A DNA stretch of 6,736 nt, taken from CAZUCD01 sp964618855. GTDB taxonomy: Bacteria > Sumerlaeota > Sumerlaeia > SLMS01 > JANRJK01. Shown here in pieces: positions 1-5,342 of this stretch (position 1 is its first letter; each line of letters opens with the position of its first letter). A program made the translations under genes and the position numbers. The DNA is taken from assembly GCA_964618855.1 (NCBI GenBank), contig CAZUCD010000182.1, forward strand, positions 1-6,736, read 5' to 3'. The notes beneath the pieces were generated by a model. The model was not told the origin of the DNA. It saw only the letters and a list, made by a program, of their open reading frames with translations, and searched no databases.

Positions 1-421
1 ATGCTCCATCGACTCGCACCCGAGGGAGGGTGATGGTTCTCAAACACTTTCTCAGGCAGCCGCGAGCAGACCTTTTCCTCGGACCCGTGCCTGTGCGATG
101 AGCAGGACTCGACAGCCGGGACCGAACACCTGCGCGACCCGAGAGGCAACATGGGCTACAGTTACTGACAGGAGAGGGACGTGGCGACCGAGCCTGAATG
201 AAATGCGGACCATCGCCTGCCCGACTCCCTGACGGCCCAGCACAGCCTGCTCGCGGAAGGCGGCGCGGAGCAGATCATGCGTTGGGTGACTTGGGACGCG
301 CCACGCCCCGCCGCCCCTCCCCCCGAATTCCCGGCTTGCGGCCCCCGGCGGGGGAGTGGTGCCCTTCCCCTCCCCAATCCGACCACGGCTACGACCGGGC
401 AACAAGGACCCCCTCCATCAC
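1..421. other. Leader region with no recognisable gene
   Basis: No reading frame here resembles a known family, and the frames on both strands are short, Arg/Pro/Gly-rich and typical of chance frames in GC-rich DNA. The left end shows a tiny frame (1-33, MLHRLAPEGG) whose TGA overlaps an ATG at 33. That ATG opens a 22-residue frame ending at 101, preceded by a purine-rich GAGGGAGGG stretch at 22-30. The first frame could equally be the tail of a gene starting outside the window. A C-rich tract lies at 303-324, and a local CCCCC/GGGGG hairpin lies at 342-354. I see no tRNA-like fold and no clear -35/-10 pair. The segment presumably carries the promoter and leader of the gene at 422. Confidence 0.5.
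404..408 (+). promoter_or_regulatory. Probable ribosome binding site for the gene at 422
   Basis: AAGGA lies 13 bases before the ATG at 422, longer than the usual 5-9 base spacing. It still supports 422 over the upstream in-frame ATG at 356. The extra 22 residues that 356 would add are Pro/Arg-rich and look like non-coding DNA read through. The site resembles the AAGGACCCC sequence before the glucosidase gene at 5343. Confidence 0.45.
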
Positions 422-1183
422 ATGAATCCCCGCCTTCAGGTTCCCTCCATCCTCCTTGGCCTCTTCCTGCGCAAGCTGGAGATCAACGACGCCAAGAACC
501 TGACGGAGTCCCTTCCGTGGCGCCTGCCGGAGTTCGACGGCCAGACCGCGTTCAACACGGGCATCCCGCAGAACGCCCCGCCGGACGTTCCACGCGTGCG
601 CTTCACCAGCCGCGACGGACGCCTCTCGCTCGAACTCGCCCCCGCCAAGCTCCAGTTCCGCATGGTCCCCGGTGAGATCACCAAGAACGAGAACGGCCAG
701 TTCAACCTCACCCTCAAGAGCTTCGCGGAGTCGATGGACCTCTTCGTCCCGATGGCGACGCGCATCCACACCGTCTTCTCCGAGCACTACGGCCTGACGG
801 CGAACCGCATCGGCGTCCTGACGGAGTTCATCGGCGTCGTCGGGCAGTCCGCCAGCCAGCGCATGCACCAGGTCTTCTTCGGCGGGAACCCGTACTTTGG
901 CGAGCGCATCCAGGAGCTGCAGATCAACGCGCTCTCGCGCACGGGCCTCGACGGCACGGACCGCCAGGTGAACCAGTGGCTTCGCGTCAGCACCGTCCGC
1001 GGCGATGCCCAGGGTCCCGTGGCCGATCCCGCCATGCAGATCCAGGTCGATCTCAACACCCTGCCCGAGGACACGTACGACATCTCGGCCGCCGAGTTCG
1101 AGAAGTTCCTCGGCGGGCTGCGCAACCACATCACCAACAAGATCGAGCTCCTCAAGAACGAGGAACTCTTCAAGGCGTCCTGA
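422..1183 (+). CDS. Hypothetical protein of 253 residues, function unknown
   Basis: I do not recognise this protein. It has no signal peptide and no clear membrane segment; the short hydrophobic run at residues 8-15 is followed at once by charged residues, so a cytoplasmic location is likely. Residues 55-85 look beta-rich (DVPRVRFTSRDGRLSLELAP). Residues 100-150 look helical, with an SEHYGLTANRIGVLTEFIG stretch. The segment around 205-215 reads like a strand (MQIQVDLNTLP), and the tail from about 222 is a charged helix. The layout (strand, helix, a 'V/I-D-x-N-T' strand, final helix) loosely recalls the sporadically distributed TIGR04255 family, but this is only a resemblance from memory. Codon use is strongly C/G-ending and regular across the whole frame, which supports a real expressed gene. 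It lies 4 bases ahead of argH in the same direction. The ATG at 422 is preferred over 356. Confidence 0.82.
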   Translation: MNPRLQVPSILLGLFLRKLEINDAKNLTESLPWRLPEFDGQTAFNTGIPQNAPPDVPRVRFTSRDGRLSLELAPAKLQFRMVPGEITKNENGQFNLTLKSFAESMDLFVPMATRIHTVFSEHYGLTANRIGVLTEFIGVVGQSASQRMHQVFFGGNPYFGERIQELQINALSRTGLDGTDRQVNQWLRVSTVRGDAQGPVADPAMQIQVDLNTLPEDTYDISAAEFEKFLGGLRNHITNKIELLKNEELFKAS

Positions 1184-1187
1184 CCCG

Positions 1188-2696
1188 ATGACCCCCGCGG
1201 GTCCGGTCTGGCGAAAGGGCACGAGCGGCGGAGCCAACTCCGCCGCTCTTTCCTTTACATCGGGATGGGACGTAGCCGCGCGGCCCGCAGCCGATGAACG
1301 GCTCGCACAGCACGACCTCGACACCAACGCCGCCCACCTCGTGATGCTCGCGGCGCGGCGAATCCTCCCCGCTGCGGATGCCGTCGCGCTCGCGAAGGGG
1401 CTCCTCCAACTGCGGGCGCGCCACCAGCGGGGCCAGTCCTTCCTCCGCGCCGAGTGCGAGGACATCCACATGAGCACGGAGGCCGCGCTCGAGGAGTCGA
1501 TCGGCCCCGCGGCGGGGCGGCTGCACACAGCGCGCTCCCGGAACGACCAGGCCGCGACGGACATGCGCCTTTGGCTCCGCGCGGAGGTGCAAGCGGTCCT
1601 CGCCGACCTCCTCACGCTCCACGAATCCATCGGCCGGCACGCGCGCAGGCACGCCGCAGCCGCGTGTCCCGGGCTGTCCCACGTGCAGCCCGCCATGCCG
1701 ACCACATGGGGGCATTGGTGCGCTTCATACCTGCCGCCGCTCGAAAGGGCCGCCGGGCAGATTGAGCTGCTGCTCAGGGACCTCGGGGAGTGCCCGCTCG
1801 GGGCGGCCGCCGGATTCGGAACCTCGTGGAAGATCGACCCCGCCTTGACTGCGAGGCTGCTTGGCTTCTCGGGGAGCCTGCGAAACAGCACGGATGCGGT
1901 GGCGGCGCGCGGCGAGTTCGAGGCGCGCTTCGCCTTCGGCGCCTCGGCGATCATGGCCATCCTCGCCCGCATCGCGCAGGACCTGATCCTGCTTTCATCC
2001 CCGCCGAGATGCTGGCTGAGGCTGGACGATGCGCACGTGACCGGCAGCTCGATCATGCCGCAGAAGCGCAACCCGGACTTCGCGGAGGTGGCAATCGCCC
2101 GTGCTGCCGTCGCACGCGAACTCGTCGCGGCTCTCGGCGCCATCCCACCGGCACTGCCCGGCGGGTACCACCGCGGGCTGCAATGGACCAAGTACCTTGC
2201 GTTCGACGCGGCGGACAACCTGCACGGCGCCATGCCCGTCTTCGCGGAGGTGTTCGCGGGCCTGGCCGTGGATGCGCGGGCAATGCGCGCGGCGTGCAGG
2301 GGCGGGTTCCTCGGAGCGGCGGACCTGGCCGACCTGTTGGCCTCCCGGCGCGGCATGCCGTTTCGAGATGCCTACCGGATCGTGGGGGAGTTGGCTGCCT
2401 CCGCAGCGGACGCGGGCACTCCCACAGTCGCCGAAGCCAACACAGTCCTTTCGCGCCACGGGATTTCAATGCTCGATGACGCGGAGCGCACGGCGCTCGA
2501 GGACCCGGCCGAACTGCTCGCGCAGAGGAGCACACCGGGGAGCCCCGGGGTCGGGCCGCTGAAGGCTTCGCTCGGCGAGGCCAGGACCTGGCGGGCCGCT
2601 GCGGCGCGCAGGGTCGCCGCGGCAACGCGCGCATCGGAGACCTCCCGCACGCGCCTCTGGCGCCGTGTGGACAAGCTCGCTTCGGCGCGGGCCTGA
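1188..2696 (+). CDS. argH: Argininosuccinate lyase, 'AMP-type' variant
   Basis: The enzyme cleaves argininosuccinate to arginine and fumarate, the last step of arginine biosynthesis, in the cytoplasm. It belongs to the fumarase/aspartase superfamily and normally works as a homotetramer. Visible motifs: EDIHM at residue 91; HTARSRNDQ at 113-121; SHVQPAMP with the expected catalytic-region His165; PLGAAAGFGTSW; and the signature loop GSSIMPQKRNP at 286-296, with the catalytic Ser among 287-288 and Glu300 just after. GMPFRDAYRIVG begins at 389. The AMP in place of the common AQP, the AARGEFEARFAF stretch, LPGGYHRGLQ and GMPFRDAY match the ArgH class I recall from Bacteroidetes rather than the E. 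coli class. ATG 1188 is chosen because W8, K10 and FTSG at 23-26 align with the N-terminal 'LWxK...FTxG' of that class. At 502 residues it is slightly longer than the usual 450-470. The Shine-Dalgarno site is weak (AAGG at 1172). No other arg gene is visible nearby. Confidence 0.93.
   Translation: MTPAGPVWRKGTSGGANSAALSFTSGWDVAARPAADERLAQHDLDTNAAHLVMLAARRILPAADAVALAKGLLQLRARHQRGQSFLRAECEDIHMSTEAALEESIGPAAGRLHTARSRNDQAATDMRLWLRAEVQAVLADLLTLHESIGRHARRHAAAACPGLSHVQPAMPTTWGHWCASYLPPLERAAGQIELLLRDLGECPLGAAAGFGTSWKIDPALTARLLGFSGSLRNSTDAVAARGEFEARFAFGASAIMAILARIAQDLILLSSPPRCWLRLDDAHVTGSSIMPQKRNPDFAEVAIARAAVARELVAALGAIPPALPGGYHRGLQWTKYLAFDAADNLHGAMPVFAEVFAGLAVDARAMRAACRGGFLGAADLADLLASRRGMPFRDAYRIVGELAASAADAGTPTVAEANTVLSRHGISMLDDAERTALEDPAELLAQRSTPGSPGVGPLKASLGEARTWRAAAARRVAAATRASETSRTRLWRRVDKLASARA
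1223..1256 (+). terminator. Terminator-shaped hairpin inside the 5' end of argH
   Basis: GAGCGGCGGAG (1223-1233) and CTCCGCCGCTC (1238-1248) form a perfect 11-bp GC-rich stem with a CCAA tetraloop, followed by TTTCCTTT at 1249-1256. This is the shape of an intrinsic terminator, although the T tract is broken by two C. It begins 40 bases after the stop of the gene at 422, so it is well placed to end that transcript. However, it encodes residues 13-21 of ArgH, between conserved Trp8 and the FTSG at 23-26. It may therefore act as a terminator/attenuator that argH expression must read through, or it may be only a by-product of Gly/Ala codons. Whether it terminates transcription cannot be told from sequence alone. 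Confidence 0.5.
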
Positions 2697-2703
2697 GCCC
2701 CCG

Positions 2704-4365
2704 ATGCCGCGACCCATCGCGGGCAGGGCCGGTCGCGCAGGGGCATCCGCATGGCTCCCCGCGGCTGTCGCCGTTCCATTCCTCGTCCTCTATGTGGTCA
2801 CCGCCATCGGGAGATTGACGGTCCCGTTTGAGCTTGAGTGGAACGAAGGGCACACTGCAGAGCAGGCGATCCGTTTCGCACTGCGCGAGCCGCTGTATCC
2901 GGCACCCGAATCCGGGTGGGTGCCGTACATGTATGCCCCCCTCTACCACATCCTGTTGGGGGTGCTTTTCGACCTGACTGGTTCGGTGGCCCTGGGGTGG
3001 GGACGCGCACTCTCGTTCGCCGCCTCGCTGGCCTCGGCCTTCCTCGCGGGACGCATCGTGTGGGATTCCACCCGGCGAATAGAGGCCGCCGTGTGCGCCG
3101 CAGGGCTCACGGCTTACTGGTTCCGTGCGGCGGGTTGCTGGCACGATCTTGCGCGCGTCGATTCGCTCGGACAGGCGCTTGCCATCGCGGGCGTGTGGCT
3201 CATCCTCGGCCGCGGGAGCGGACCATGGCGGTGGTTCTGGGGGAGCCTTCTCATGGCGGCCGCCGCATTCACGAAGCAGCCGCTTGCGGTCGTGGCGCTC
3301 GTCTCCGCCCCCGTGTGCCTTCTCCGCAACGGAAGGCGTGCCCTCATGCCACTCGCGATGGCGCTCCTCGTTTCCGCAAATGCTCTCAAGTACTTCATCG
3401 ACGCAGGAAACCCGTACTTCCTGCACTATGCCGTGCACAATGCGTCTGCGCACGCCTCGTGGTGGGCGCAGCTCATCCCCGGTGGCGCCCGTCCGGCCGA
3501 GTTCTTCGCGGGCATGGGCCCAATCGGAGAAATCGCGAAGTACCTGAGCGAGTTCCCGTCGGATCCCCCCGCCATTTGGCGCGAGGCGGGACGCCACGTC
3601 GTGTTCGTCCTATGCTGGTGCGCGCTGGGGCTGGCCTGCGCAGCGGGGAGGCTGCCCCGCCTCAAGCGGGTCGTCCCCCACTTTGGGATGATGGCGGCAC
3701 TCGCAGTGGTCTGCACCATGGGCTACGCCAAGTTCGGCGGGTACGTGAACAACTTCATGCCGCTTCACCTGTGGCTTGCCGTATGTGCCCCGCTGGCCTG
3801 GTGGGAATCGAGGCGGCGCGTGCGCCCGTTGGCCGCGGATGTCGCCTTTGCGGCGATCATCGCGCTCCAGGCACTTCAGCCGTGGACGTCGTCGGGCCTG
3901 CTTTGGAGCCCTGCGGCCCAATGGCCCTCCGGGGACGACAGGCGCGCGCACGGCGCCATGCTGGACTGGCTGCGCGCTCGCCGTGCGCACGGCGAGCGCG
4001 TCCTCGTCGTGCACCATCAGTACTACGGCTACCTCACTGGCCACGGACTCGCCACCAACGTGGACATGGTCCGTTGCGCCCAGTGGGCTGGCGACCCGGT
4101 GCCGGCCCCCCTCACGGATGCGTTCGTGTCGCGCGCACACGACTTTCTCGTCCTCGACCAGAAGGACCCCGAGGAGGATTGGCTGCCGCCCGGGTTCGCT
4201 GAGCTGGTGACGGCCGGGTACGAATACGACGGACCACTTCCCGGCTCGGTCGCGGAGGATGGCCGGTGGCTCATGGTGCCGAGGACCGGTGCTCCCGTCC
4301 GACCCGGATTCGTGTTCCGGATTCGGCCGCCGACCCCGCAGGTCAGCCCGCCGCCGGGTCCCTGA
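2704..4365 (+). CDS. Polytopic membrane protein, GT-C/GT39-like glycosyltransferase
   Basis: A 553-residue integral membrane protein with roughly ten to twelve hydrophobic helices (first at residues 17-36, the rest spread to about 390), followed by a soluble C-terminal part of about 150 residues. The first outer loop carries ELEWNEGH (43-50). Acidic residues in this loop are the hallmark of GT-C enzymes, which use lipid-phosphate sugar donors. Further features fit ArnT/PMT-like proteins: YMYAPLYHILLG (75-86), a GRALS at 100-104, a WHDLARVDSLGQAL loop (146-159) and FTKQP (189-193). The likely role is transfer of a sugar to a lipid, glycan or protein on the outer face of the inner membrane; donor and acceptor are unknown. 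It follows argH by 7 bases, so co-transcription is likely, but there is no functional link. A GTG at 2665 would overlap argH. ATG 2704 is preferred because the first helix then starts at residue 17, though no good Shine-Dalgarno site is visible. Its 3' end overlaps the convergent response regulator gene by 23 bases. Confidence 0.82.
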   Translation: MPRPIAGRAGRAGASAWLPAAVAVPFLVLYVVTAIGRLTVPFELEWNEGHTAEQAIRFALREPLYPAPESGWVPYMYAPLYHILLGVLFDLTGSVALGWGRALSFAASLASAFLAGRIVWDSTRRIEAAVCAAGLTAYWFRAAGCWHDLARVDSLGQALAIAGVWLILGRGSGPWRWFWGSLLMAAAAFTKQPLAVVALVSAPVCLLRNGRRALMPLAMALLVSANALKYFIDAGNPYFLHYAVHNASAHASWWAQLIPGGARPAEFFAGMGPIGEIAKYLSEFPSDPPAIWREAGRHVVFVLCWCALGLACAAGRLPRLKRVVPHFGMMAALAVVCTMGYAKFGGYVNNFMPLHLWLAVCAPLAWWESRRRVRPLAADVAFAAIIALQALQPWTSSGLLWSPAAQWPSGDDRRAHGAMLDWLRARRAHGERVLVVHHQYYGYLTGHGLATNVDMVRCAQWAGDPVPAPLTDAFVSRAHDFLVLDQKDPEEDWLPPGFAELVTAGYEYDGPLPGSVAEDGRWLMVPRTGAPVRPGFVFRIRPPTPQVSPPPGP

Positions 4366-5086
4366 TCATCAAGTCGTCCACGCGGTAGCCCTGTCCGTAA
4401 ATCGTCGAGATGAACGGGGGGGCGTTTTCGTCCAACTCGACCTTTCGGCGAAGGCGCGAGACGTGGGTGTCCATCGCGGAGTCGTGGTGGGGGTCGTCGC
4501 TCGCGAAGAGCAGGCGGCGCAGGTCCTCGCGCGGCACGGTCTGGCCCGCGCGCTCGACGAGGTATTGCAGCAGCCGGAACTCCTTCGGCGTGAGCGAAAC
4601 ACGGCGCTCGCGCAGGGTGACCTCCCGAGTCTCGATGTCCATGCGCAGCCCGTAGCCGGGCAGTTCCAGCACCTTGCGCGTCAGTTCGGGGCTTCCCTCG
4701 TTCCGCCGGAGGACGGCGCGGATCCGCGCAATCAACTCCTCGGCATCGAAGGGCTTCGAGATGTAGTCGTCCGCGCCCGCCTCGAGCGCAACGACCTTGT
4801 CGCGCGTGTTCCCGCGCGCACTAAGCATCAAGACCGGGACTCGTGAGAAGGTCCTCAATCTCTTCAGGACAGAAAGCCCGTCGCCCTCGCGGAGTACCCA
4901 GTCGAGCACGACCGCCACGGGGGCAGTATCCCGCGCGCGCGCAATCGCCTCTTCCTCCGTCTCGGCGTGGACGGGCTGAAAGCCCAGAAACTCGATACTT
5001 CTCCCCAGGAACTCAGACGTTTCGGGGTGATCCTCCACGATGAGGACCCTTGGCGACAGCTTGGTCTCTGCGGACTGGCTGGACAC
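4343..5086 (-). CDS. OmpR/PhoB-family response regulator, orphan
   Basis: A 247-residue two-component transcription factor. The receiver domain (about residues 13-125) has the acidic pair Glu18-Asp19, phospho-acceptor Asp62 (VVLDWVLREGDG), switch residue Ser89, conserved Tyr108 and Lys111 (DDYISKPF). The C-terminal winged-helix DNA-binding domain (about 145-240) contains SLTPKEFRLLQYLVERAGQ, a recognition-helix region HHDSAMDTHVSRLRRKVE and the closing STIYGQGYRV wing. All key receiver residues are present, so it should be phosphorylated and bind DNA, probably at direct repeats. The start is GTG at 5086, backed by CGGGAG 8 bases upstream. No histidine kinase lies next to it: downstream is the convergent membrane protein, upstream the divergent glucosidase. 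Its cognate kinase and target genes therefore cannot be named. The divergent promoter region at 5087-5342 is the obvious first candidate target. A run of seven C in the coding strand (4416-4422) does not break the frame. Confidence 0.94.
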   Translation of the reverse strand: MSSQSAETKLSPRVLIVEDHPETSEFLGRSIEFLGFQPVHAETEEEAIARARDTAPVAVVLDWVLREGDGLSVLKRLRTFSRVPVLMLSARGNTRDKVVALEAGADDYISKPFDAEELIARIRAVLRRNEGSPELTRKVLELPGYGLRMDIETREVTLRERRVSLTPKEFRLLQYLVERAGQTVPREDLRRLLFASDDPHHDSAMDTHVSRLRRKVELDENAPPFISTIYGQGYRVDDLMIRDPAAG

Positions 5087-5094
5087 GCAGGATT

Positions 5095-5100
5095 CTCCCG
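5095..5100 (-). promoter_or_regulatory. Ribosome binding site of the response regulator gene
   Basis: Read on the minus strand, CGGGAG precedes the GTG at 5086 with an 8-base spacer, a normal distance. It fixes the GTG as the start, which puts the receiver domain's first strand (PRVLIVED) at residue 12. No ATG is needed. Confidence 0.65.
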
Positions 5101-5273
5101 TTCTTTATTCTGACTAACTCTAAAGATTCCCCGGAAGTCTCTCGGGCGCGCAAGGCAAAACACAACTGCGTCAACATTCCGCGGTTGGATGCCCGGCTTT
5201 GGAAGGTTGCCAAAACGAAAGAAACCCACATTGCCGCCATCGGCACACCATCCTGCTTCACTTGCCTCCGTCG

Positions 5274-5286
5274 GTGAATAGTTCAC
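5274..5286. promoter_or_regulatory. Small palindrome, possible operator
   Basis: GTGAATAGTTCAC has perfect 5-base arms (GTGAA/TTCAC) around TAG. It lies 57 bases ahead of the glucosidase start, where a regulator of that gene could bind. It is short, and a chance match in 256 bases is possible. OmpR-type proteins usually bind direct rather than inverted repeats, so a link with the neighbouring regulator is not implied. Confidence 0.3.
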
Positions 5287-5330
5287 GCTATCCGTGGTTT
5301 CTACCATCCATTCTGCACAGGCGAATCGCC

Positions 5331-5335
5331 AAGGA
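5331..5335 (+). promoter_or_regulatory. Ribosome binding site of the glucosidase gene
   Basis: AAGGA lies 7 bases before the ATG at 5343. This is a canonical site and spacing, and it settles the start of the downstream gene. Confidence 0.7.
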
Positions 5336-5342
5336 CCCCAGG

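Larger units (their letters stand above)
5087..5342. promoter_or_regulatory. Divergent intergenic control region
   Basis: This 256-base stretch separates the response regulator (leftward) from the glucosidase (rightward) and is visibly richer in A and T than the flanking genes, as expected for promoters. On the minus strand, TTGACG at 5174-5169 would be a good -35 match for the regulator, but the spot 17 bases on (GCGCGC) is not a -10 box, so I do not call a promoter. On the plus strand there is no clean sigma-70 pair. A 13-base palindrome lies at 5274-5286. The heptamer ACCATCC occurs twice, at 5247 and 5303, each followed by a similar C/T-rich stretch ending in CAC. No credible gene or RNA is seen here. 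Confidence 0.55.

Noticed and set aside
1005..1187. Earlier start for ArgH giving a 563-residue protein
   Set aside because: The extension lies inside the preceding gene in another frame and encodes an Arg/Ser/Pro-rich stretch unlike any ArgH. The ATG at 1188 already gives the complete conserved N terminus.
389..2356. Long minus-strand open frame of 655 codons opposite the unknown gene and argH
   Set aside because: It lies antisense to a confident argH and to a well-biased gene, spans both of them, and is rich in Arg/Ala/Ser with no recognisable motif. Such frames are expected opposite GC-rich genes.
2053..3597. Minus-strand open frame of 514 codons opposite argH and the membrane protein gene
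   Set aside because: Very Arg/Pro/Gly-rich, no family motif, and antisense to two genes with clear conserved motifs.
4416..4422. Run of seven identical bases in the response regulator gene (and another at 6228-6234 in the glucosidase gene) as possible phase-variation tracts
   Set aside because: Both frames are intact across the runs, and seven-base G/C runs are common in GC-rich genes. There is no sign of switching.
5087..5342. Possible CRISPR, tRNA or mobile-element signals in the intergenic region
   Set aside because: No regularly spaced repeats, no cloverleaf-like arms and no terminal inverted repeats were found; the only repeats are short and isolated.
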